The translations under genes and the position numbers were made by a program. This document shows, one piece after another, positions 1 through 7,632 of a DNA stretch of 27,284 bases. The stretch covers positions 1-27,284 of the forward strand of contig JAWWBG010000006.1 in assembly GCA_033721095.1 (NCBI GenBank), read 5' to 3'. Under the pieces are notes generated by a model that ran no database searches, was not told the origin of the DNA, and saw only the letters and a program-made list of their open reading frames with translations. The DNA is from JAWWBG01 sp033721095 (lineage in GTDB: Bacteria; Actinomycetota; Nitriliruptoria; Nitriliruptorales; Nitriliruptoraceae). Every line of letters starts with the position of its first letter. Within the stretch, counting starts at the first letter, position 1.

Positions 1-27
1 AAGGTCGAGCTGATCTTCGAGCCGTGA
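1..27 (+). CDS. 3' end of an unidentified upstream gene (partial)
   Basis: Frame 1 reads eight sense codons (KVELIFEP) and then TGA. The codons end mostly in G or C, as in the neighbouring genes. The TGA overlaps the GTG start of the S8 protease by four bases (GTGA), an arrangement seen repeatedly in this window between coupled genes. The fragment is too short to identify, and a chance open frame cannot be excluded. Confidence 0.35.
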   Translation, partial: KVELIFEP

Positions 28-1907
28 TCCGGCGCGTCGGGGCTGGCCCGTTGGCAGCCGTGATGGTCAGCAGCCTGTTCGTCTCACCTGCTGCGGCCGA
101 GGACAGGGCTGCCGCCAGCGTCCCAGCAACGGCCGTCCGGGCTGACGGCACGGTCCGGCTCGTCATCCACGCGGCGGCCGATGCAGAACCCGTTTCGGGA
201 GCAGCGTGGCGGGCGGGCGTCCGAGTCCTCGATGTGACGGTTGAGGACGCAGCAGCCACCAGGGCAGGACTGCTCCAGCGACCCGGTGTCCTCGCTGTCA
301 CCCACGACCCGGTCCGAAGGGCGTCATTCCGCCCGAACGACCCGCTGTTTCCGTCCCAGGAAGGACACAGCCGCATCGGCATGACCCGTGCCTGGAATGC
401 GACGACGGGAGATCCAGATGTCGTCGTCGCGGTCCTCGACACCGGGCTCCTGTCCCACCCGGTGCCAAGTGAGGTGGCCGGTCGCGTCCTGCAGGGCTGG
501 GACTTCGTCGACAACGACGCCGACCCCCACGACGAGGATCCGGCCGTTCATGGTTCGCTCGTGACGGTTGTCGGCATGGCGAAGGGCAACAACGGCGCCC
601 AGTGGGCCGGAATCTGCTGGAGCTGCTCCATCTTGCCGATCCGCGTCCTGGACGCCGATGGCGCTGGCACGGACACCGACATCGCCGCCGGGATCGACTT
701 TGCCGTCGCCTCGGGCGCGGACGTCATCAACCTGAGCCTGGCAGGGTGCGGATCCCCGCCACCCCTGGCCTTCGACCCCCTTGGGCAGGCCGTGGCGAAC
801 GCACTCGCCGCAGGTGTGCTGATCGTGGCGGCGGCGGGCAACGACCTGCCGTGTTCGATGACCTCGCCTCGCTGGCCCGCGGCCTACGAGGGCGTCATCG
901 GCGTGGCAGCAACGGCCACCGGGTCGGATGCGCGGGCCAGCTACTCGGGATACGGAAGCTGGGTGGACGTCGCCGCGCCCGGCACGAACCTCGAGGATCC
1001 AGGCGCCGGGTTCGCGTTTGTCGGCACCTCTTCGGCCGCGCCCGTCGTGGCTGGGCTGCTCGGACTCGCATTGTCACTGCCCAACGCCAACCCCGCCTGG
1101 GCCGTGCAACGCCTCCTCGCGACGAGCAAGCCAGTGGCCTACGTCGAGCACGGTCGAGTTGACGGGGCCGAGTTCCTCGGCCACCACGTCGAGGGCATCC
1201 CGGTCACCGGCGACTGGGACGGCGACGGCATCGACACGGGGGGCTGGTACGTGAAGGGGACGTGGATCCTTCTCGGCGCGCACGACGAGAGTCCGCCGAT
1301 CGCCATCTTCGAGTACGGCACGCCGGGGGCGATCCCGCTCGTGGGCGACTGGGACGGTGACGGTGACGACGACATCGGCGTGCGCATCGGCAAGGTCTGG
1401 TACCTGCGCAATCAGGCGTCGGCAGGACCACCTACGGATGCCTTCGGCTTTGGTGCGGCGACGGATGTCCCCATTGTCGGCAACTGGGATGGGGTCCCGG
1501 GCGACGAGATCGGCATCCGCCGTGGCAAGACCTTCCGGCTCAAGTTCGGTCTCGGCGGCGGCACGGCAGACGTCATCTTTGGCTTCGGCCTGCCGGACGA
1601 CGTCGCCATCGTTGGTGACTTCGATGCCAATGGTGTCGACGACGTCGGCGTCGTGCGCGACAACACGTGGCGGTTGAAGCTGGCCTTCGCCGGAGGCACC
1701 GCCGACATCAAGTTCCATTTCGCTCGGCCCAACGAAACCGACACGCCAATCGCCGGTGACTGGAACGGCGACGGCGTGGACACGGTCGGGGTCACTCGAG
1801 ACGACACACCGGCGTCGGACGAGCCCGTCGCCACGGTCGCCAGCTGGCGCCTCAAGAACGTGCACGCCGGGGGCAAGGCGGACATCAAGTACGTGAACAG
1901 CCCCTGA
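24..1907 (+). CDS. Secreted S8 (subtilisin-like) serine protease with C-terminal aspartate-rich repeats
   Basis: Predicted extracellular endopeptidase of 627 residues. Residues 1-25 form a signal peptide ending in an Ala-rich AxA region. The catalytic triad is Asp139 (VLDTG), His176 (HGSLV) and Ser336 (GTSSAAP), with oxyanion Asn273 (AAGND). The usual HGTHVAG motif is altered to HGSLVTV, but the spacing to the following GNNG is preserved, so an active enzyme is likely. Residues 25-110 resemble a short inhibitor-like propeptide. The C-terminal third carries five units beginning GDWDGDG or a variant at residues 396, 441, 486, 531 and 578, about 45 residues apart. These resemble the Ca-binding loops of FG-GAP/VCBS beta-propeller repeats. 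The same domain ends the convergent SpoIID-like protein. The GTG start overlaps the upstream stop. The substrate is unknown. Confidence 0.9.
   Translation: MIRRVGAGPLAAVMVSSLFVSPAAAEDRAAASVPATAVRADGTVRLVIHAAADAEPVSGAAWRAGVRVLDVTVEDAAATRAGLLQRPGVLAVTHDPVRRASFRPNDPLFPSQEGHSRIGMTRAWNATTGDPDVVVAVLDTGLLSHPVPSEVAGRVLQGWDFVDNDADPHDEDPAVHGSLVTVVGMAKGNNGAQWAGICWSCSILPIRVLDADGAGTDTDIAAGIDFAVASGADVINLSLAGCGSPPPLAFDPLGQAVANALAAGVLIVAAAGNDLPCSMTSPRWPAAYEGVIGVAATATGSDARASYSGYGSWVDVAAPGTNLEDPGAGFAFVGTSSAAPVVAGLLGLALSLPNANPAWAVQRLLATSKPVAYVEHGRVDGAEFLGHHVEGIPVTGDWDGDGIDTGGWYVKGTWILLGAHDESPPIAIFEYGTPGAIPLVGDWDGDGDDDIGVRIGKVWYLRNQASAGPPTDAFGFGAATDVPIVGNWDGVPGDEIGIRRGKTFRLKFGLGGGTADVIFGFGLPDDVAIVGDFDANGVDDVGVVRDNTWRLKLAFAGGTADIKFHFARPNETDTPIAGDWNGDGVDTVGVTRDDTPASDEPVATVASWRLKNVHAGGKADIKYVNSP
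1478..1561 (+). repeat. Inverted-repeat copy A inside the protease repeat domain
   Basis: This 84-base stretch encodes repeat unit 3 of the protease (from the GNWDGVPGDE loop onward). It matches the reverse complement of 2251-2334 at 82 of 84 positions by eye, including synonymous sites, while flanking repeat units have diverged. It therefore forms a long, widely spaced inverted repeat across the convergent gene pair. Confidence 0.85.
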
Positions 1908-1915
1908 CTTCGTCC

Positions 1916-1930
1916 CGGCGGGGCCCGCCG
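1916..1930. terminator. Possible bidirectional terminator hairpin between convergent genes
   Basis: A perfect 15-base palindrome (CGGCGGG-G-CCCGCCG) sits in the 30-base gap between the stops of the convergent protease and SpoIID-like genes. The position suits a shared terminator. There is no U tract on either strand, so it would have to act as a GC-only hairpin; chance in GC-rich DNA is possible. Confidence 0.35.
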
Positions 1931-1937
1931 TCCGTGC

Positions 1938-3935
1938 TCAGGGTTGCAGGAAGATGATGAGGTCAGCGCTTCCGCCGGCATGCGCGTTCTTCAGGCGGAA
2001 GGAGTTGGTGTCGCGCACGACCCCAACGGTGTCCAGCCCGTCCCCGTCCCAGTCGCCGGTGACCGGGACATCACCATCGTTCGGGCGGGCAAAGTAGAAG
2101 AGCAGGTCGGCCGGACCACCCTGGAACGAGAACTTCATGCGCCAGGCGTTGTCCCGCACCACCCCGACGTCGTCGACGCCGTTGGCGTCGAAGTCACCAG
2201 TGATGGGAATGTCGGAGCCGAGACCGAACCCGAAGATCACGTCCGCGGTCCCGCCGCCGAGACCGAACTTGAGCCGGAAGGTCTTGTCCCGGCGGATGCC
2301 GATCTCGTCGCCCGGGACCCCATCCCAGTTGCCGGCAAGCGGAACGTCGGTGCCCCAGCCGAACGAGAACTTCACGTCGGCCGTCCCCGTCGAATTCGTG
2401 TTCCGCAGCCGCCACCAGCCAGCGTTGACGACGCCGATCGTGTCGATCCCGTCGCCGTCCCAGTCACCGACGATCGGCGTGTCACCGGGGTCGCCGAAGT
2501 CGAAGCCGACGGTCGATCCGTCGCCCATGCGAAGCGCCACGTGACCATCGATGAACCAGCCGACGTCGTCGTCGCCGTCGCCATCCCAGTCGCCCGAGAG
2601 CGGCACGGGGGGATTGCTGGTCTCAATGACGCGGAACAGCGTCGAACGGAACAGGTAGCCCTTGGATCCCGACCATCCGTTCATGACCGACCGGAACGTG
2701 TTCCCACTGACCGTGTGCGTCTCGGACGCCGTTCGGAGGATCACGCCGGGGTACCCGCGCGCCGGATTGCCGATCCGCCCCGACATCCCGTGCGGGTGCG
2801 GCAGATCGACGTCGATCACCGGCCCGATGCCAAACAGGTCACCGAGCGAGGTCGGGTCGATGGACAGCGTCCACTGGGCGTGGGTGGCTGGCACGTCGCC
2901 GGCTGCCTCCCACCTGCTGAGGTCGACGGGCTGGAGGTAGGGGATGTTGCCGCCCCAGGTGAACACCGACGATTCGCTCCACCCTCCGTGGCTGGACGAG
3001 TAGAACGTCTGCGCGATCGTCCCGTTGTGGGTCAACAGCTTCCCGCTCGTGGCTTCGACGGCGTCGATCCAGCGCGGATCCTCGTTGGCCTTGCCGGCGT
3101 AGACCTGGTCCGCTGTCGAGTCGTAGAGATGGCAGTTGCAGTTGCCCTTCAGACCGTTGCCGTGGGCGCGAACGGCGTAGTTGCGGGCCGCGATCGCCTG
3201 TGCCTTGAGCGCGTCGGCGGCGTCGTCACCCCATGACGCCGGCATCTCCCCGAGGCCGTAGAGGTACTTGTCGACGTTGGCGATGTCGAGGGTCACCCAT
3301 GCCTTGGTTGAGGTTGCCGCCCCGAACTCGAGCCGTCCGTAGCGGTACGTGCGGCCCTTTGCTGGCAGCCGGATCGTGTGCGTGCCGGCGAGCGGCAGTG
3401 CCAGGATGCTTGACGCGTTTCCGAGCTCACCAGCTGGGGCACCGGCACCCGTGATCGTGAAGCCACCGTCCTTCACGCGGTTCACGGTCCAGCTGGCTCC
3501 GGTCGGCATCGAGCCGGCGTCGGAGCCGTCGAGCTTCCAGGTCAAGGCGTAACCGGCGAGGTTCTCGACAATCAGGCTGGCGACGGGGCCCGGCCATCCG
3601 GTGCTCGGGCCGGACGGATAGAGCCCCACGCGGATGTTGCTGGGAATCGGCTGGGTACTGCTCACCGTCGTACCCGGGAACATCGTCGTGAGCAGCTCCG
3701 CTGCGGAGCAGCCGAGTCGCGCACCACCCCGGGCCGCGTACTGGCTCATGCCGACCCCGTGGCCCCAGCCGCGCCCGACGAACTGGATGTCGGAGGTCGG
3801 CGCTGGCGACGGGAAGGGGAGGACGGATCCGCCCGAGGCCGGGCACCCTGCGGCTCCCGCCCCGATCGCGACGACTCCGAGCATCAGCGCACACAGGACG
3901 ATGATCAAGGCTGTGGATCGAGTGCGCACGACCAC
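1938..3935 (-). CDS. Secreted SpoIID/LytB-domain protein with C-terminal aspartate-rich repeats
   Basis: 665 residues. Residues 1-30 form an N-terminal signal peptide or anchor with a long hydrophobic run. The motif GRGWGHGVGMSQY at residues 54-66 is the hallmark of SpoIID/LytB proteins; as in other actinobacterial members it precedes the core. The core, from about residue 210, contains YLYGLGEMPASWG, LKAQAIAARNYAVRA and later FYSSSHGGWSE. In Firmicutes SpoIID is a lytic transglycosylase acting on peptidoglycan and LytB modifies an autolysin; this actinobacterial protein is probably a wall-associated relative, not proof of sporulation. Five repeat units start at residues 448, 490, 535, 580 and 627, and units 3-5 are collinear with those of the convergent protease. 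GTG start; an in-frame GTG two codons later is an alternative. Confidence 0.88.
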   Translation of the reverse strand: MVVRTRSTALIIVLCALMLGVVAIGAGAAGCPASGGSVLPFPSPAPTSDIQFVGRGWGHGVGMSQYAARGGARLGCSAAELLTTMFPGTTVSSTQPIPSNIRVGLYPSGPSTGWPGPVASLIVENLAGYALTWKLDGSDAGSMPTGASWTVNRVKDGGFTITGAGAPAGELGNASSILALPLAGTHTIRLPAKGRTYRYGRLEFGAATSTKAWVTLDIANVDKYLYGLGEMPASWGDDAADALKAQAIAARNYAVRAHGNGLKGNCNCHLYDSTADQVYAGKANEDPRWIDAVEATSGKLLTHNGTIAQTFYSSSHGGWSESSVFTWGGNIPYLQPVDLSRWEAAGDVPATHAQWTLSIDPTSLGDLFGIGPVIDVDLPHPHGMSGRIGNPARGYPGVILRTASETHTVSGNTFRSVMNGWSGSKGYLFRSTLFRVIETSNPPVPLSGDWDGDGDDDVGWFIDGHVALRMGDGSTVGFDFGDPGDTPIVGDWDGDGIDTIGVVNAGWWRLRNTNSTGTADVKFSFGWGTDVPLAGNWDGVPGDEIGIRRDKTFRLKFGLGGGTADVIFGFGLGSDIPITGDFDANGVDDVGVVRDNAWRMKFSFQGGPADLLFYFARPNDGDVPVTGDWDGDGLDTVGVVRDTNSFRLKNAHAGGSADLIIFLQP
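2251..2334 (-). repeat. Inverted-repeat copy B inside the SpoIID-like repeat domain
   Basis: This is the partner of 1478-1561. Read on the minus strand it encodes repeat unit 3 of the SpoIID-like protein and differs from copy A at two bases, both within a 4-base stretch where Arg-Gly-Lys is replaced by Arg-Asp-Lys. Confidence 0.85.
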
Positions 3936-4057
3936 TCCCGTGCAACAGCGGCGGGTCGGCCGCCACTGGCGGTCAACGTACCGGCGTGGAGTGGAGCCCT
4001 TCGGGAGCTGGCGCGGCCCCTGTGAGGGCGCTCAGCAGGGCCGATACCCGTCACGGA

Positions 4058-4063
4058 TAGGCT
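4058..4063 (+). promoter_or_regulatory. -10 box of a probable leaderless promoter
   Basis: TAGGCT fits the actinobacterial -10 consensus TANNNT. It lies six bases before the ATG at 4070, so transcription would begin at or next to the start codon. No Shine-Dalgarno sequence precedes this ATG, which agrees with a leaderless mRNA. No convincing -35 box is visible. Confidence 0.5.
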
Positions 4064-4069
4064 GGCCCC

Positions 4070-5848
4070 ATGTCGCAGCCCCCCCGCGGACCCGTCGTGC
4101 CGGCCGCGCGAGTTCGGGGCAACGACTGGCGCATGCTCGACGTGCCGGATCTCGGCACGTGGACGCCCTTCCGGCCAGTCAGCCTCGTACTCCCGTACTA
4201 CCAGGCCCCTCGCGAGCTCAGCATCACCCTTGCCGCTTTGGCCCGGCAGAGCTATCCGATGGAGCTGCTCGAGGTCGTCGTGGCCGATGACGGGTCGAAC
4301 CCCCCACTCGAGCTCGAGGCCGGCGACCACCCGTTCGATCTGGTCGTCGTCCACCAAGAGGATCTCGGGTTCGGCCTCGCCCGGGCACGCAACACCGGGG
4401 CGAAGGCAGCGTCCGGCGAGATCCTGGTCTTCATCGACTGCGACATGGTCCCCGAGCCCTGGCACGTCGAAGCGCACGCCCGCTGGCACCACGTTGCGTC
4501 GGACGCGCTCACGATCGGCTTTCGCCGTCACGTCGAGTTCGACGAGATCACGCCCGAGATGGTTCGGGACGCGGCTGGCTCCGAAGAGGGGCTCGAGGGG
4601 CTGCTGGGTTCCCGTGATTGGTCGGTGCCGGAGTGGATCGAGCGGCACATGGTCCGCACGAACGAGCTGACTTCCGACGACGACGACCTGTTTCGCGTTG
4701 CTGCGGGCGGCAACCTTGGAATCCGCAAGGAGACCTACTTCCGTCTGGGAGGCTCCGACGAGTCCTTCACGCAATGGGGCGCCGAGGACATCGAGTTCGG
4801 TTTTCGAGCGTTCACGGACGGCCTCCTGTTCGTCCCGGAGCGAGCCGCTCTCTGCTGGCACCAAGGTGAGGGAGAGGAACCGTCCCCGTCGGAGGTGCGC
4901 TCCCTCGAGGACCAGCGGGCAAAGATCTCGCACCTGATTGCACATCGGGGCTTTCGGCGTTCCGTGGCTGGCCGATCCTTTGCGGTGCCAAGGGCGACCA
5001 TCACCATCCGTACCGGCGATGAGTCGCGGGACATCGTCCTCGAAGCGGTCGAGTCCTGGCTCGCCTCCTCCTTTCACGATCTCCTTCTGTTGGTGGACCT
5101 TCCGGCCGACCATCCCGACGCCGTCTGGCTGACCCGGCAGCTGGATCCCGACCCCCGGGTGACCGTCGCCGAGGCGCCGGACGCAGACCGGCTTGCGCCG
5201 TTCACGCCCGTGCATGTCGAGACGTCGGCGCAGGTCGCGGTCGAGCCGGAGACGCTCGGACGACTCGTCGCGTTGCTCGAGGGCCAGCACCCCCTCGGCG
5301 TGGTGCACTCGACCATCAGGGGCCGTTCGCCGCGGGACGAGGTGCTGATCGCGTGGGCGCGTCGCGCCTGGTCACGGGCGACTCGTGTTGCCGATCGAAG
5401 TGAAGATGTTGCTGAGGTCGCGGGAGAGCTCTTCGGTGAACGTTGGGTACCCGGCTCGGATTTGGGGATCCGCTTGGTCAGCGAGGAGCGCCAGCCGATC
5501 GCTGCGGATGCTCCAGTGGCTCCCGGCTCCGGGGCGGGAATCTCCGCGGCAGAAGTCTCTGACCTCCAACAGCTGGCACTGTTGGTGGATGCCGAGCAGC
5601 GCGGCGAGCTGCTCGCCATGGCCCGACAGGTTCTCGGCCCCATGTCCGATCGACAACGCCGGCTGCTGCTTCGCGTGGCAAAGCGAATCGCCCTGCTCGT
5701 GGCCGCGACCCTCGGCCTCTTCACTCGAACGGGAAAGCCCTTCGGTGCGCGACTCGCGGACCTTTTCAGGGCGATGCTCCCCTGGGCGATCTACCGACGT
5801 CTCCGGTCAGTCGGGGTTGCCCTGGTCAGCCCCTTCCGTCGTCGGTGA
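4070..5848 (+). CDS. GT2-family glycosyltransferase with galactosyltransferase-type C-terminal motif
   Basis: 592-residue cytoplasmic or membrane-associated glycosyltransferase. Residues about 38-260 form a GT-A fold: SLVLPYYQ strand, VVVADDGS, GLARARNTGA, and the metal-binding D123-C-D125. These are followed by GGNLGIRKETYFRLGG and WGAEDIEFGFR from W236, the Glyco_transf_7C signature seen in chondroitin-polymerase-like and galactosyltransferase enzymes. The remaining 300 residues are unusual. Residues about 310-440 look like a second, degenerate GT2-type domain without a DXD, and the C terminus is basic and amphipathic. The gene heads the polysaccharide locus, just upstream of an ABC-2 exporter, so a role in chain assembly is likely. 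Sugar donor and acceptor are unknown. The start is supported by the adjacent leaderless -10 box. Confidence 0.88.
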   Translation: MSQPPRGPVVPAARVRGNDWRMLDVPDLGTWTPFRPVSLVLPYYQAPRELSITLAALARQSYPMELLEVVVADDGSNPPLELEAGDHPFDLVVVHQEDLGFGLARARNTGAKAASGEILVFIDCDMVPEPWHVEAHARWHHVASDALTIGFRRHVEFDEITPEMVRDAAGSEEGLEGLLGSRDWSVPEWIERHMVRTNELTSDDDDLFRVAAGGNLGIRKETYFRLGGSDESFTQWGAEDIEFGFRAFTDGLLFVPERAALCWHQGEGEEPSPSEVRSLEDQRAKISHLIAHRGFRRSVAGRSFAVPRATITIRTGDESRDIVLEAVESWLASSFHDLLLLVDLPADHPDAVWLTRQLDPDPRVTVAEAPDADRLAPFTPVHVETSAQVAVEPETLGRLVALLEGQHPLGVVHSTIRGRSPRDEVLIAWARRAWSRATRVADRSEDVAEVAGELFGERWVPGSDLGIRLVSEERQPIAADAPVAPGSGAGISAAEVSDLQQLALLVDAEQRGELLAMARQVLGPMSDRQRRLLLRVAKRIALLVAATLGLFTRTGKPFGARLADLFRAMLPWAIYRRLRSVGVALVSPFRRR

Positions 5849-5901
5849 TCGTGCACGCCCTGGCCGGGTCCAGAGACGGCCAGTCGGACATGCCCCCGCG
5901 T

Positions 5902-5907
5902 TAGGCT
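5902..5907 (+). promoter_or_regulatory. Candidate -10 box for the ABC exporter genes
   Basis: TAGGCT, identical to the box upstream of the glycosyltransferase, lies in the 100-base gap before the ABC permease. A start near 5914 would give a leader of about 35 bases that includes GCAGGAG (5932-5938) as a ribosome binding site. No clear -35 box. Confidence 0.4.
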
Positions 5908-5948
5908 GCTGCCGATCGTGACGCACCGAGGGCAGGAGCCGGCGCAGC

Positions 5949-6857
5949 GTGAGCGGCGCTTCATCGGCTGACCCCACGTCCACGGTTTCAGCTCCCGAGA
6001 TTCCCGCGGACGTCGAGGCCACGTGGCCTTCCCTTCGGCCTGTCAACGCACAGCCCGGGCTCCGTCTGTACCTCGAGGAGATGTGGGCCCGCCGTTCGTT
6101 CATGGTGGTCGTGCCGGCAGGCGACCTCAAGGCTCGCCATCAGGACACGATGCTCGGGCAGCTCTGGCACATGTTCAACCCGTTGCTGCTGACCGCGGTG
6201 TACTTCCTCATCTTCGACGTCATCGTCAATCGATCGCTGATCAACGAGGACGCCACCTACGGCTATCTCGCATTTCTCGTCGCAGGAATCATCCCCTACC
6301 AGTACACGCAGAAGACGGTGATGCAGGGCGCACGCCTCATCATCAGCAATCGCTCGCTCATCCAGTCCGTCCGGTTCCCACGTGCAGTCCTCCCGGTTTC
6401 GGCAGTCATCGGTGAGCTCATGGCGCACGGCACGGCGCTTTTCGTCATGCTCGCGGTCATCCTGGCCACCGGAGTTCGTCCGAGCATCGCGTGGTTGCTG
6501 GTCATCCCGATCACGTTCTTCCAGTCGATTTTCAATCTCGGTCTGTCGTTTTTGGCGTCGCGCCTCACGTTCCACTTCCGTGATTTTCAGAACATCCTGC
6601 CCTTCGCCCTCCGGCTGTGGTTCTACATCTCGGGCATCCTCTTCGAGATCGAGCAGTTCACCCAGGACCATCCGACACGCCGGTTGCTTCTCGAGGCCAA
6701 CCCGATCAACGCCTTCATTCGCCTGATCCGCGACGCCACGCTCGAGGGGCGTACGGAACTCAGCGCCTGGATCCTGGCGCTCGGCTGGACCGGAGGCTTG
6801 CTGGTGGCGGGTTTCTTCTACTTCCGCGCCGCAGAGACGGAGTATGGCCGTGTCTGA
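5949..6857 (+). CDS. ABC-2 type polysaccharide export permease (TagG/RfbA/Wzm-like)
   Basis: 302-residue integral membrane subunit of an ABC exporter that moves a lipid-linked polysaccharide across the cytoplasmic membrane. A cytoplasmic N terminus of about 75 residues carries the family's amphipathic segment (DLKARHQDTMLGQLW, where relatives read LKxRYKxSxLGxLW). About six membrane segments follow, with the family motif PYQYTQKTVMQGA and the region SLIQSVRFPRAVLPVSAV between them. The length is slightly above the family's usual 260-280 residues because of the N-terminal extension. GTG start with GGAG eleven bases upstream. Its last 14 bases overlap the ATPase gene, so the two subunits are translationally coupled. 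Confidence 0.9.
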   Translation: MSGASSADPTSTVSAPEIPADVEATWPSLRPVNAQPGLRLYLEEMWARRSFMVVVPAGDLKARHQDTMLGQLWHMFNPLLLTAVYFLIFDVIVNRSLINEDATYGYLAFLVAGIIPYQYTQKTVMQGARLIISNRSLIQSVRFPRAVLPVSAVIGELMAHGTALFVMLAVILATGVRPSIAWLLVIPITFFQSIFNLGLSFLASRLTFHFRDFQNILPFALRLWFYISGILFEIEQFTQDHPTRRLLLEANPINAFIRLIRDATLEGRTELSAWILALGWTGGLLVAGFFYFRAAETEYGRV

Positions 6858-7623
6858 TCCGACGGTCGTGGTGCACGACGTCAGCGTCACCTATCGAATC
6901 CACGCTGATTCTCGTCCAACGCTCCGCCGGCTGCTCGTCGGCGGCCGCCCGTCCGAGGGCCGACGGCACCGGGACGTCGAGGCGGTCAAGAACGTCTCGT
7001 TCATCGTTCACCCGGGCGAGTCGGTCGGCATCATTGGCCGGAACGGATCCGGGAAGTCGACCCTTCTCCGCGCCATGGCCGGCCTGCTGCCTGCGACCTC
7101 CGGACAGATTTGGGCACAGTCCGTCCCGGTACTGCTGGGTGTGCAGGCCGCTCTGAACAGCGAGCTGTCGGCACGACGCAACGTGCTGCTTGGCGGGACG
7201 GCGCTCGGGATGACGAAGACCGAGGTCGATGGGCGCGTCGACGACATTCTCGAGTTTGCCGGTGTCGAGCAGTTTCAGGACCTCCCGTTGCGGGCCTTCT
7301 CGTCGGGCATGAAGGCAAGACTTCAGTTTGCGATTTCCACGGCGGTGCGACCGCAGATCCTGATGATCGACGAGGCCCTCGCTGTCGGCGACGAGGAATT
7401 CAAGGAGAAGAGCGGGGAGCGCATCCGCGAGATCATGGGTTCGGCCGGGACGCTCTTTCTGGTCGCGCACGCGATGCCGACCATCGAGGAGCTGTGCTCC
7501 CGGGTCATTTGGATCGACGATGGCCGAATCAGGGGCGACGGTTCCCCTGACGAGGTGATTCCTGCGTATCGCAGCGCCTGGCGGGCCGCGCGAAAGCGTC
7601 GTGAGGGTCCCGAAAGCGACTGA
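6844..7623 (+). CDS. ABC transporter ATP-binding subunit for polysaccharide export (TagH/RfbB/Wzt-like)
   Basis: 259-residue ATPase partner of the permease just upstream. Walker A is GRNGSGKS at residues 65-72, the signature is SSGMKARL at 153-160, Walker B is ILMIDE at 172-177, and the switch His is His209 (LFLVAH). The region around VPVLLGVQAALNSELSARRN is typical of the teichoic-acid/O-antigen exporter subfamily (TagH, Wzt), as is EALAVGDEEFKEKS after Walker B. The protein ends soon after the nucleotide-binding domain, so it lacks the C-terminal carbohydrate-binding domain that some Wzt proteins use to recognise a chain terminator. Glycan recognition would then lie elsewhere or be relaxed. 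Confidence 0.92.
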   Translation: MAVSDPTVVVHDVSVTYRIHADSRPTLRRLLVGGRPSEGRRHRDVEAVKNVSFIVHPGESVGIIGRNGSGKSTLLRAMAGLLPATSGQIWAQSVPVLLGVQAALNSELSARRNVLLGGTALGMTKTEVDGRVDDILEFAGVEQFQDLPLRAFSSGMKARLQFAISTAVRPQILMIDEALAVGDEEFKEKSGERIREIMGSAGTLFLVAHAMPTIEELCSRVIWIDDGRIRGDGSPDEVIPAYRSAWRAARKRREGPESD

Positions 7624-7632
7624 GCTGTCCGC

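Noticed and set aside
3905..5308. Antisense open frame (467 codons) opposite the first glycosyltransferase
   Set aside because: No domain features, and the plus-strand frame has clear GT2 motifs. High GC removes stops on the other strand.
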